A stretch of 64,000 nt of DNA from Craterostigma plantagineum (lineage: Eukaryota; Streptophyta; Magnoliopsida; Lamiales; Linderniaceae): positions 62,001 to 126,000 of the forward strand of contig JAPQWV010000727.1 in the NCBI GenBank assembly GCA_027422505.1. The letters are read 5' to 3'. Below, one piece after another: positions 1 through 10,971 of the stretch; positions within the stretch are counted from its first letter, which is position 1; each line of letters starts with the position of its first letter. The notes beneath the pieces were generated by a model. That model made no database searches. It was not told where the DNA came from and saw only the letters and a program-made list of their open reading frames with translations. The position numbers and the translations under genes were made by a program.

Positions 1-2
1 AC

Positions 3-414
3 CTGACAAAGCCATACTTTGAAGTCCCCGACCCAAGTCTTGGTGAAGGCCACATAATCAATGAAGCCAACGATCCATCAGTGGTCTACATCAACTATAA
101 GGGAGAAAAGAGGCTGATGAACATCCGAGATTGCCAAATTCAGCGATGGAACACTGCTGATCATTCGGAGCAAACTCGAAAGGATTCTGGAGCAGCTAAG
201 GTTCGAAGAAGCAGAAGTCCAGGAGAAGTACGAGATGCTGATTAACATCATTTCGGAACGAATATCATTACGAAGAACGATACGATCATACGAGTTCAGA
301 CTTCGACTCAGGAAAATCGGTCTATGCTGTGGAGAAACCCAGGAAGAAGAAGACACCAATGACACCAAAGCAAAAAGGATGCTAAAGGGGAGATTGTTAG
401 GGAACATTTTGTAG
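3..414 (+). pseudogene. Copy A third ORF (post-pol), C-terminal end, frameshifted
   Basis: Reading frame 3 from base 3 gives LTKPYFE...VVYINYKGEKRLMN, which aligns with the end of the long third ORF of the complete element (LTRPSFK...VAYSNYKGKMRLL, around 36045-36150). At about base 126 the match moves to frame 1 (EIAKFSDGTLLIIRSKLERIL, compared with EVAKFSDGTLTIIQDKLMRIF), so one frameshift is present. Frame 1 then stays open through a charged helical segment and a KIGLCCGETQEEED tail, through the purine tract and into the LTR, ending at TAG 412-414. The function of this protein family is unknown. The homology call is based on the shared motifs KFSDGTL and NYKG and on the identical position before the 3' LTR. 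Confidence 0.75.
384..394 (+). other. Polypurine tract of copy A
   Basis: AAAGGGGAGA lies directly before the TGTTAG start of the LTR, which is the usual plus-strand priming position. The same arrangement, with one more G, is seen at 36413-36425. Confidence 0.8.
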
Positions 415-701
415 CATCCTTTAATTTATGTAATATTGGGTTAATATGTGTTATTTAGTGGGTTTGTAGTAGTTTGGGGTGACTTAGTATATTAGTAAGA
501 GTTGGGACCGGGCTTTAATATACCAAATACTTGTGGATAAAGCCTTAACTTACCCTAATAGGGTTATCAAAAGAATTGAAAAGGTATGCCACCTTGTACT
601 TTTCCTTAGAAAACACACTAACACGAAACTCAAGGTGTTCATCACGTTTTTTACATTCAAACCTTTCTTTTGATCCTTGTTTGGTAATAAAAGGGCCAAC
701 A
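395..701 (+). repeat. 3' LTR of copy A (about 307 bp)
   Basis: It starts TGTTAGGGAAC just after the purine tract and ends GGGCCAACA, so it has TG...CA termini. Length is close to the 297-298 bp of the other LTRs in the window, and several short blocks are shared with them in the same order. Sequence after 701 shows no further element features. Confidence 0.75.
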
Positions 702-1259
702 AGTGTCCGTATTTTATATGATAAATCAAGTATTCGAATTCGAAATTTAAGTAGTTTGTGTTCGAATTCAGGCATTTTTGTCATAAATAACATATAATAA
801 GGAAACAAACCAGTTATTCATTAATAAGCATTTATAGTCTAAGCCACTTCGAGAGCCTTAACACTATTCCTACTTCGTATATTCTCACTTGGAGGTGTTG
901 CAGTTCGAGCCACATCACAGCTTGGTGGTTCATCAATCAAAATGCACGCACCGCACCTCATTGGTTAATCCTTGCAAAATCCTGCATTTGTTCCGTAAGG
1001 GTGAGGGCTGAATAGAGATAAAAGGAATTGAGTGGGCGAAAGGAAAAGAAAAGAACTAGTAAGAAAACAAAACTAAGTTTAAATAAACCAAGAAAAAAAG
1101 CAATTTCTTCCAAAATGGTGAAAGGAAAGGACAGCAAAGCTAATGAATCATTCTCCTGGGGTTCTTTACCTCATCAATTTCAATGATCCAAACACAGCGT
1201 AAGAGTATTGGGTTGAAAAAAAAATGAAGGATTCAAGAAATTAAGAGCTCACTCACCAT
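702..1259. other. Intergenic DNA, no gene seen
   Basis: AT-rich sequence with no convincing ORF, no tRNA and no similarity to the satellite or to element interiors. It lies downstream of the stop of the minus-strand importin-alpha pseudogene, so part may be its old 3' flank. Confidence 0.5.
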
Positions 1260-1620
1260 TCAATTGAATTTGAATACCCCCGATGGAATTGGAAGCTCGC
1301 CGCCTCCTCCTACCCCAAATCCGAGCGTTGCTGGTTAGGCTCGTCATCTTCTTCTTCGAGCCAACAGGTCTTCGAGTATCTTCACAGCCTTCTCGTAGAT
1401 CTCAGTGTTATCGTGCTCTGAAGGTTCTCAATCTTCTCGAGCCCAAATGCATCGTCGATCATCTGAGGAATACGTTGACATTGCCTACGGTGTTTTATCG
1501 CTTCCCCAACCTTGAGAATCTTCTCGAGGCCTTCGAGGCACACAGTCACGATTCTCGGGTCGGGGCATACTAGGAGACTGCACAGAGGTGATATGCACCG
1601 GCACTTACCAAGAAAACCTG
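1260..1620 (-). pseudogene. Importin subunit alpha, C-terminal fragment
   Basis: Importin alpha is the armadillo-repeat receptor that binds nuclear localisation signals. Reading the minus strand from about 1620 down gives FLVSAG, then CISPLCSLLVCPDPRIVTV and CLEGLEKILKVGEA, then MIDDAFGLEKIENLQS, EIYEKAVKILE, LEEEDDEP and a Gly-rich end finishing PSGVFKFN and a stop at 1262-1260. These correspond in order to the last armadillo repeat and the acidic/Gly-rich C-terminus of plant importin alpha (compare the family motifs PLCDLL, CPDPRIVTVCLEGLE, QMIDDAEGLEKIENLQSHD). The pieces sit in different frames, needing at least three or four frameshifts, so it cannot be a working exon. No upstream exons are visible between 1620 and the satellite. 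It is either a fragment carried into heterochromatin or a decayed retrocopy; no poly(A) tract is evident. Confidence 0.85.
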
Positions 1621-1733
1621 AGGGCCGGGAAAGAGGAGGCAGTTGGGAATTTATTTCCTTTTTTTGGCTTACATTATTTTTTTGGTTTTGTATGATATGG
1701 GTGGTGGCGTTGTTATAAGTACATAGAAATTAA

Positions 1734-2090
1734 GGGTTGTAATTTTAAGACAATAAATGTCAAAATTAAAGCAATTTGAGAACACCTAAATTTAAAGGTT
1801 GCAATTGTCGGTCAATAAGTTCGCCATTGACGCAATTTGAGGAGAATTAAACACCATAATTTTGAAACTTTTTTTCATCAAATACTTTAATTTTGTTGTT
1901 GTCCTAAAATTGCACTATTTAAGTTAGGTGTCTTCAGTTTCGAAACTAATTGTCCTAATATCTCCATCACCTAATTTAGGTTTCCTTAAAATGCCACTTC
2001 CTCAAAATAGATAATAAAAAGGGTTGCAGTTTTTGGGACAATAAATTTCAAAATCAAAGCAATTTGAGAATACCTAAATTAAAGGTTGTG
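1734..2090. repeat. Pair of degenerate AT-rich direct repeats
   Basis: The segment 1734-1802 and the segment 2021-2090 are clearly related. Both run GGGTTG, then ACAATAAAT, TCAAAAT, AAAGCAATTTGAGAA, ACCTAAAT and AAAGGTTG. A third weaker partial copy follows at about 2098-2150 (TTTCAAAATCGAAGCAATT). The origin is unknown; it may be a decayed non-coding element. Confidence 0.65.
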
Positions 2091-2199
2091 CCTTAGGCGT
2101 TGAATTTCAAAATCGAAGCAATTGAGGGAATTAACGTCGAATTTTGAAACATACGGTCCTAAAACTGCAATATTTAGTTAGGTGTCTTCAATGAATTGT

Positions 2200-5100
2200 G
2201 TACTTTAGACCATGATTTAGGTATTTTATTATTGAATTCAAGTACTCGACCGTAACGAAAGTGAGGTGGCTAGAAAACTAATCTTGTGGTGTTGATGAGG
2301 ATCAATGTTCTTATTATGTAGAATGCTTGATAAAACCAACCATTTTTAGTCTTAGATGTTCTCCCCAATTCGCAGGTATTTTCTACATGAATACGAGTAT
2401 TTATTTTCGGAAAATTAGGTACTTTAGACCTTGATTTAGGTATTTTATTATTGAATTCAAGTACTCGACCGTAAACGAAAGTGAGGTGGCTAGAAAACTA
2501 ATTTCTGGTGGTTGATGAGGATCAATGTTCCTATTATGTAGAATGCTTGATAAAACCAAACCATTTCAGTCTTAGATGTTCTCCCCAATTCGCAGGTATT
2601 TTCTACATGATATGAGTAGTTATTTCCTGGAGTTAAGTACTTTAGACCTTGATTTAGGTATTTTATTATTTAATTCAAGTACTCGACCGTAGTGAGGTAG
2701 ATGAGGATCGATGTTCTTATTATGTAGAATGCTTGATAAAACCAACCATTTCAGTCTTAGATGTTCTCCTCCAATTCGCAGGTGTTTTCTTCACTGGATA
2801 TGAGTATTTATTTTCTGAATTAAGTACTTTAGACCTTGATTTAGGTATTTATATTATTGAATTCAAGTACTCGACCGTAAACGAAAGTGAGGTGGCTAGA
2901 AAACTAATCTTGTGGTGTTGATGAGGATCAATGTTCTTATTATGTAGAATGCTTGATAAAACCAACCACGTCGTCTTAGAGATGTTCTCCCCCAATTCGC
3001 AGGTATTTTCTACATGACTATGAGTATTTATTTCCTGAAATTAAGTACTTTAGACCTTGATTTAGGTATTTTATTATTGAATTCAAGTACTCGACCGTAA
3101 ACGAAAGTGAGGTGGCTAGAAAACTAATTTTGTGGTGTTGATGAGGATCGATGTTCCTATTATGTAGAATGCTTGATAAAACCAACCATTTCAGTCTAAG
3201 ATGTTCTCCCCAATTCGCAGGTATTTTCTACATGGATACGAGTAGTTTATTTCCTGAGTTAAGTACTTTAGACCTTGATTTAGGTATTTTATTATTGAAT
3301 TCAAGTACTCGACCGTAAACGAAAGTGAGGTGGCTAGAAAACTAATTTTGTGGTGTTGATGAGGATCGATGTTCTTATTATGTAAATGCTTGATAAACCA
3401 ACCATTTCAGTCTTAGATGTTCTCCCCAATTCGCAGGTGTTTTCTACATGGATATGAGTATTTATTTTCCAAATTAAGTACTTTAGACCTTGATTTAGGT
3501 ATTATATTATTGAATTCAAGTACTCGACCGTAAAGGAAAGTGAGGTGGCTAGAAAACTAATCTTGTGGTGTTGATGAGGATTAATGTTCTTATTATTGAA
3601 TGCTTGATAAAACCAACCATTTCAGTCTTAGATGTTCTCCCCCAATTCGCAGGTGTTTTCTACATGACTATGAGTATTTATTTCGTGAAATTAAGTACTT
3701 TAGACCTTGATTTAGGTATTTTATTATTGAATTCAAGTACTCGACTGTAAACGAAAGTGAGGTGGCTAGAAAACTAATCTTGTGGTGTCGATGAGGATCA
3801 ATGTTCTTATTATGTAGAATGCTTGATAAACCAACCATTTCAGTCTTAGATGTTCCACCACATTCGCAGGTATTTTCTACATGAATAAGAGTATTTTTTT
3901 CTGAATTAAGTACTTTAGACCATGATTTAGGTATTTTATTATTGAATTCGAGTACTCGACGTAAACGAAAGTGAGGTGGCTAGAAAACTAATCTTGTGGT
4001 GTTGATGAGGATCAATGTTCTTATTATGTAGAATGCTTGATAAAACCAACCATTTCAGTCTTAGATGTTCTCCCCAATTCGCAGGTATTTTCTACATGGA
4101 TATGAGTAGTTATTTCCTGGAATTAAGTACTTTAGACCTTGATTTAGGTATTTTATTATTGAATTCAAGTACTCGACCGTAAATGAAAGTGAGGTGGCTA
4201 GAAAACTAATTTTGTGGTGTTGATGAGGATCGATGTTCTTATTATGTAGAATGCTTGATAAAACCAACCATTTCAGTCTTAGATGTTCTCCTCCAATTCG
4301 CAAGTATTTTCTACATGAATACTGAGTATTTATTTTCTGAAATTAGGTACTTTAGACCATGATTTAGGTATTTTATTATTGAATTCAAGTACTCGACCGT
4401 AAACGAAAGTGAGGAGGCTAGAAAACTAATCTTGTGGTGTTGATGAGGATCAATGTTCTTATTATGTAGAATGCTTGATAAAACCAACCATTTCAGTCTT
4501 AGATGTTCTCCCCCAATTCGCAGGTATTTTCTACATGAATATGAGTATTTATTTTCTGAAATTAGGTACTTTAGACCTTGATTTAGGTATTTTATTATTG
4601 AATTCAAGTACTCGACCGTAAACGAAAGTGAGGTGGCTAGAAAACTAATTTTCTGGTGTTGATGAGGATCAGTGTTCCTATTATGTAGAATGCTTGATAA
4701 AACCAACCATTTCAGTCTTAGATGTTCTCCCCGAATTCGCAGGTATTTTCTACATGGATATGAGTAGTTATTTCCTGGAGTTAAGTACTTTAGACCTTGA
4801 TTTAGGTATTTTATTATTTAATTCAAGTACTCGACCGTAAGTGAGGTAGATGAGGATCGATGTTCTTATTATGTAGAATGCTTGATAAAACCAACCATTT
4901 CAGTCTTAGATGTTCTCCTCCAATTCGCAGGTGTTTTCTACATGGATATGCGTATTTATTTTCTGAAATTAGTACTTTAGACCTTGATTTAGGTATTATA
5001 TTATTGAATTCAAGTACTCGACCGTAAAGGAAAGTGAGGTGGCTAGAAAACTAATCTTGTGGTGTTGATGAGGATCAATGTTCTTATTATGTAGAATGCT

Positions 5101-8100
5101 TGATAAAACCAACCATTCAGTCTTAGATGTTCTCCCCAGTTCGCAGGTATTTCCTACATGACTATGAGTATTTATTTCCTGAAATTAAGTACTTTAGACC
5201 TTGATTTAGGTATTTTATTATTGAATTCAAGTACTCGACTGTAAACGAAAGTGAGTGGCTAGAAAACTAAGCTCGTGGTGTCGATGAGGATCAATGTTCT
5301 TATTATGAAGAATGCTTGATAAAACCAACCATTTCAGTCTTAGATGTTCTACCCCAATTCGCAGGTATTTTCTACATGAATATGAGTATTTATTTTCTGA
5401 AATTAAGTACTTTAGACCTTGATTTAGGTATTTTATTATTGAATTCGAGTACTCGTCCTTAAAGGAAAGTGAGGTGGCTAGAAAACTAATCTTGTGGTGT
5501 TGATGAGGATCATGTTCTTATTATGTAGAATGCTTGATAAAACCAACCATTTCAGTCTTAGATGTTCTCCCCCAATTCGCAGGTATTTTCTACATGAATA
5601 TGAGTATTTATTTTCTGAAATTAAGTACTTTAGATCTTGATTTAGGTATTTTATTATTGAATTCAAGTACTCGACCTAAAGGAAAGTGAGGTGGCTAGAA
5701 AACTAATCTTGTGGTGTTGATGAGGATCAATGTTCTTATTATGTAGAATGCTTGATAAAAACCAACCATTTCAGTCTTAGATGTTCTCCCCCATTCGCAG
5801 GTATTTTCTACATGAATATGAGTATTTATTTTCTGAAATTAAGTACTTTAGACTTGATTTAGGTATTTTATTATTGAATTCAAGTACTCGACCGTAAACG
5901 AAAGTGAGGTGGCTAGAAAACTAATTTTGTGGTGTTTATGAGGATCGATGTTCTTATTATGTAGAATGCTTGATAAAACCAACCATTTCAGTCTTAGATG
6001 TTCTCCTCCAATTCGCAGGTATTTTCTACATGGATATGAGTATTTATTTTCTGAAATTAAGTACTTTAGACCATGATTTAGGTATTATATTATTGAATTC
6101 AAGTACTCGACCGTAAAGAAAGTGAGGTGGCTAGAAAACTAATCTTGTGGTGTTGATGAGGATCAATGTTGCTTGATAAAACCAACCATTTCAGTCTTAG
6201 ATGTTCTCCCCCACTTCGCAGGTATTTTCTACATGACTATGAGTATTTATTTCCTGAAATTAAGTACTTTAGACCTTGATTTAGGTATTTTATTATTGAA
6301 TTCAAGTACTCGACCGTAAACGAAAGTGAGGTGGCTAGAAAACTAATTTTCTGGTGTTGATGAGGATCGATGTTCCTATTATGTAGAATGCTTGATAAAA
6401 CCAACCATTTCAGTCTTAGATGTTCTCCCCGAATTCGCAGGTATTTTCTACATGGATACGAGTAGTTATTTCCTGGAGTTAAGTACTTAGACCTTGATTT
6501 AGGTATTTTATTATTGAATTCAAGTACTCGACCGTAAACGAAAGTGAGGTGGCTAGAAAACTAATTTTGTGGTGTTGATGAGGATCAATGTTCTTATTAT
6601 GTAGAATGCTTGATAAAACCAACCATTTCAGTCTTAGATGTTCTCCTCCAATTCGCAGGTGTTTTCTACATGGATATGAGTATTTATTTTCCGAAATTAA
6701 GTACTTTAGACCTTGATTTAGGTATTATATTATTGAATTCAAGTACTCGACCGTAAAGGAAAGTGAGGTGGCTGAAAACTAATCTTGTGGTGTTGATGAG
6801 GATTAATGTTCTTATTATGTGAATGCTTGATAAAACCAACCACGTCAGTCTTAGATGTTCTCCCCCAGTTCGCAGGTATTTTCTACATGACTATGAGTAT
6901 TTATTTCGTGAAATTAAGTACTTTAGACCTTGATTTAGGTATTTTATTATTGAATTCAAGTACTCGACTGTAAACGAAAGTGAGGTGGCTAGAAAACTAA
7001 TCTCGTGGTGTCGATGAGGATCGATGTTCTTATTATGTAGAATGCTTGATAAAACCAACCATTTCAGTCTTAGATGTTCCCCCCCAATTCGCAGGTATTT
7101 TCTACATGAATATGAGTATTTATTTTCTGAAATTAAGTACTTTAGACCATGATTTAGGTATTTTATTATTGAATTCGAGTACTCGTACGTGAAGGAAAGT
7201 GAGGTGGCTAGAAAACTAATCTTGTGGTGTTGATGAGGATCAATGTTCTTATTATGTAGAATGCTTGATAAAACCAACCATTTCAGTCTTAGATGTTCTC
7301 CCCCAATTCGCAGGTATTTTCTACATGGATATGAGTATTTATTTCCTGGAATTAAGGACTTTAGACCTTGATTTAGGTATTTTATTATTGAATTCAAGTA
7401 CTCGACAGTAAACGAAAGAGAGGTGGCTAGAAAACTAATTTTGTGGTGTTGATGAGGATCGATGTTCTTATTATGTAGATGCTTGATAAAACCAACCATT
7501 TCAGTCTTAGATGTTCTCCCCAATTCGCAAGTATTTTCTACATGAATATGAGTATTTATTTTCTGAAATTAAGTACTTTAGACCATGATTTAGGTATTTT
7601 ATTATTGAATTCAAGTACTCGACCGTAAACGAAAGTGAGGAGGTTAGAAAACTAGTCTTGTGGTGTTGATGAGGATCAATGTTCTTATTATGTAGAATGC
7701 TTGATAAAACCAACCATTTAGTCTTAGATGTTCTCCCCCAATTCGCAGGTATTTTCTACATGAATACGAGTATTTATTTTCGGAAATTAGGTACTTTAGA
7801 CCTTGATTTAGGTATTTTATCGTTGAATTCAAGTACTCGACCGTAAAGGAAAGTGAGGTGGCTAGAAAACTAATTTTCTGGTGTTGATGAGGATCAGTGT
7901 TCCTATTATGTAGAATGCTTGATAAAACCAACCATTTCAGTCTTAGATGTTCTCCCCAATTCGCAGGTATTTTCTACATGGATATGAGTATTTATTTCCT
8001 GGAGTTAAGTACTTTAGACCTTGATTTAGGTATTTTATTATTTAATTCAAGTACTCGACCGTAAGTGAGGTAGATGAGGATCGATGTTCTTATTATGTAG

Positions 8101-10610
8101 AATGCTTGATAAAACCAACCATTTCAGTCTTAGATGTTCTCCTCCAATTCGCAGGTATTTTCTACATGGATATGAGTATTTATTTTCTGAAATTAAGTAC
8201 TTTAGACCTTGATTTAGGTATTATATTATTGAATTCAAGTACTCGACCGTAAAGGAAAGTGAGGTGGCTAGAAAACTAATCTTGTGGTGTTGATGAGGAT
8301 CAATGTTCTTATTATGTAGAATGCTTGATAAAACCAACCATTTCAGTCTTAGATGTTCTCCCCCAGTTCGCAGGTATTTTCTACATGACTATGAGTATTT
8401 ATTTCCTGAAATTAAGTACTTTAGACCTGATTTAGGTATTTTATTATTGAATTCGAGTACTCGTCCTTGAAGGAAAGTGAGGTGGCTAGAAAACTAATCT
8501 TGTGGTGTTGATGAGGATCAATGTTCTTATTATGTAGAATGCTTGATAAAACCAACCATTTCAGTCTTAGATGTTCTCCCCAATTCGCAGGTATTTTCTA
8601 CATGAATATGAGTATTTATTTTCTGAAATTAAGTACTTTAGATCTTGATTTAGGTATTTTATTATTGAATTCAAGTACTCGACCATAAACGAAAGTGAGG
8701 TGGCTAGAAAACTAATTTTGTGGTGTTGATGAGGATCAATGTTGCTTGATAAAACCAACCATGTCAGTCTTCGATGTTCTCCCCCACTTCGCAGGTATTT
8801 TCTACATGACTATGAGTATTTATTTCCTGAAATTAAGTACTTTAGACCTTGATTTAGGTATTTTATTATTGAATTCAAGTACTCGACCGTAAACGAAAGT
8901 GAGGTGGCCAGAAAACTAATTTTCTGGTGTTGATGAGGATCAATGTTCCTATTATGTAGAATGCTTGATAAAACCAACCATTTCAGTCTAAGATGTTCTC
9001 CCCGAATTCGCAGGTATTTTCTACATGGATATGAGTAGTTATTTCCTGGAGTTAAGTACTTAAGACCTTGATTTAGGTATTTTATTATTGAATTCAAGTA
9101 CTCGACCGTAAACGAAAGTGAGGTAGCTAGAAAACTAATTTTGTGGTGTTGATGAGGATCGATGTTCTTATTACGTAAAATGCTTGATAAAACCAACCAT
9201 TTCAGTCTTAGATGTTCTCCTCCAATTCGCAGGTGTTTTCTACATGGATATGAGTATTTATTTTCCGAAATTAAGTACTTTAGACCTTGATTTAGGTATT
9301 ATATTATTGAATTCAAGTACTCGACCGTAAAGGAAAGTGAGGTGGCTAGAAAACTAATCTTGTGGTGTTGATGAGGATTATGTTCTTATTATGTTGAATG
9401 CTTGATAAAACCAACCACGTCAGTCTTAGATGTTCTCCCCCAGTTCGCAGGTATTTTCTACATGACTATGAGTATTTATTTCCTGAAATTAAGTACTTTA
9501 GACCTTGATTTAGGTATTTTATTATTGAATTCAAGTACTCGACTGTAAACGAAAGTGAGGTGGCTAGAAAACTAATCTCGTGGTGTCGATGAGGATCGAT
9601 GTTCTTATTATGTAGAATGCTTGATAAAACCAACCATTTCAGTCTTAGAAGTTCCACCACAATTCGCAGGTATTTTCTACATGAATAAGAGTATTTATTT
9701 TCTGAAATTAAGTACTTTAGACCATGATTTAGGTATTTTATTATTGAATTCGAGTACTCGTACGTGAAGGAAAGTGAGGTGGCTAGAAAACTAATCTTGT
9801 GGTGTTGATGAGGATCAATGTTCTTATTATGTAGAATGCTTGATAAAACCAACCATTTCAGTCTTAGATGTTCTCCCCCAATTCGCAGGTATTTTCTACA
9901 TGGATATGAGTAGTTATTTTCTGGAGTTAAGGACTTTAGACCTTGACTTAGGTATTTTATTATGGAATTCAAGTACTCGACAGTAAATGAAAGAGAGGTG
10001 GCTAGAAAACTAATTTTGTGGTGTTGATGAGGATCGATGTTCTTATTATGTAGAATGCTTGATAAAACAAACCATTTCAGTCTTAGATGTTCTCCTCCAA
10101 TTCACAGGTATTTTCTACATGAATATGAGTATTTATTTTCTGAAATTAAGTACTTTAGATCTTGATTTAGGTATTTTATTATTGAATTAAAGTACTCGAC
10201 CGTAAACGAAAGTGAGGTGGCTAGAAAACTAATTTTGTGGTGTTTATGAGGATCGATGTTCTTATTATGTAGAATGCTTGATAAAACAACCATTTCAGTC
10301 TTAGATGTTCTCCTCCAATTCGCAGGTATTTTCTACATGAATACGAGTACTTATTTTCTGAAATTAAGTACTTTAGACTATGATTTAGGTATTTTATTAT
10401 TGAATTCAAGTACTCGACCGTAAACGAAAGTGAGGTGGCTAGAAAACTAATCTTGTGGTGTTGATGAGGATCAATGTTCTTATTATGTAGAATGCTTGAT
10501 AAAACCAACCATTTCAGTCTTAGATGTTCTCCCCCAATTCGCAGGTATTTTCTACATGAATACGAGTATTTATTTTCAGAAATTAAGTACTTTAGACGTT
10601 GGTTTAGGTA
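2200..10610. repeat. Satellite block 1, about 219-bp tandem monomer, roughly 38 copies
   Basis: A tandem array whose monomer can be followed by fixed landmarks: GTACTTTAGACC, GATTTAGGTATTTTATTA, TTGAATTCAAGTACTCGACC, GAAAGTGAGGTGGCTAG, GTTGATGAGGATC, TTATTATGTAGAATGC, TCAGTCTTAGATGTTC, CAATTCGCAGGTATTTTC, then back to GTACTTTAG after about 217-219 bp. Single-base indels are common. A junction that deletes the GGCTAGAAAACTAA part of the monomer recurs at about 2700, 4850 and 8068, and other marker variants recur about 2.57 kb (7181/9761) and 3.22 kb apart, showing larger duplications in the block. The left edge is abrupt at about 2200; the right edge is the LTR of copy B. Confidence 0.97.
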
Positions 10611-10908
10611 TGTTGGTCCCGAATGCACCAAACAAGGAATCAAAGAGGCTTTGATGGAATGAAAAAGGGAGAGGTTCTCACCTTCAAGTGTGTGTATTGT
10701 GTGAAAAATGGGTTTAGCCTTTTGATCTTTGATTACCTTTCAAATTGTGTTGGTGAAACCTTATATACCACATTAACCCTAGGTATATTAAGGCCCAAAC
10801 ACTAAATATAAAATAATTACATTCTAGTTCAAAGCCCAAGCTAAAAGGATAATTACAATATTAATCCTAAGACTTAAACTATTGACACAATCTATAAATA
10901 TCCTAACA
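10611..10908 (-). repeat. 3' LTR of copy B (298 bp)
   Basis: On the plus strand it begins TGTTGGTCCCGAATG and ends CCTAACA; reversed, this is TGTTAGG...GGGACCAACA, matching both LTRs of copy D closely, including the TATATAAGG box and the TTTGATTCCTTGTTTGG block near the end. Confidence 0.93.
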
Positions 10909-10922
10909 ATCTCCCCCTTTGT
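10909..10922 (-). other. Polypurine tract of copy B
   Basis: The plus strand reads ATCTCCCCCTTTG next to the LTR; on the minus strand this is CAAAGGGGGAGAT, identical to the purine tract at 36413-36425. Confidence 0.85.
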
Positions 10923-10971
10923 GTCAATTGTTGGGAGTCTTGGATCTTGGGCGTCGTGATGGTGGATAGCG

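Larger units (their letters stand above)
1..701 (+). mobile_element. Copy A: 3' end of a Sirevirus-like Ty1/copia element
   Basis: The window opens inside the last part of a post-pol ORF, followed by a purine tract (AAAGGGGAGA, 384-393) and an LTR beginning TGTTAG and ending CCAACA. The order matches the 3' end of the complete element at 22481-36723. The LTR shares only patches with that element (the GGGCTTTAATATACC block, the TTTGATCCTTGTTTGGT block, the GGGCCAACA end), so this is a different family of the same lineage. The 5' part lies outside the window, so a target-site duplication cannot be tested. Confidence 0.8.

Noticed and set aside
545..808. 87-codon minus-strand ORF overlapping the copy A LTR
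   Set aside because: Lies mostly within the LTR and its flank, with no recognisable domain.
1283..1718. Plus-strand ORFs over the importin fragment
   Set aside because: Antisense shadows of the minus-strand importin-alpha homology.
2240..2270. CENP-B-box-like site in the satellite (around CGTAACGAAAGTGAGG)
   Set aside because: Shares too few bases with the known box, and plants are not established to use it.
4061..10293. Minus-strand ORFs of 60-210 codons through satellite block 1, and similar ones through blocks 2 and 3, as a gene family
   Set aside because: All are the same 73-codon satellite frame read through tandem monomers, interrupted at random by single-base indels; no regulatory context or conserved start. 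Treated as a property of the satellite.
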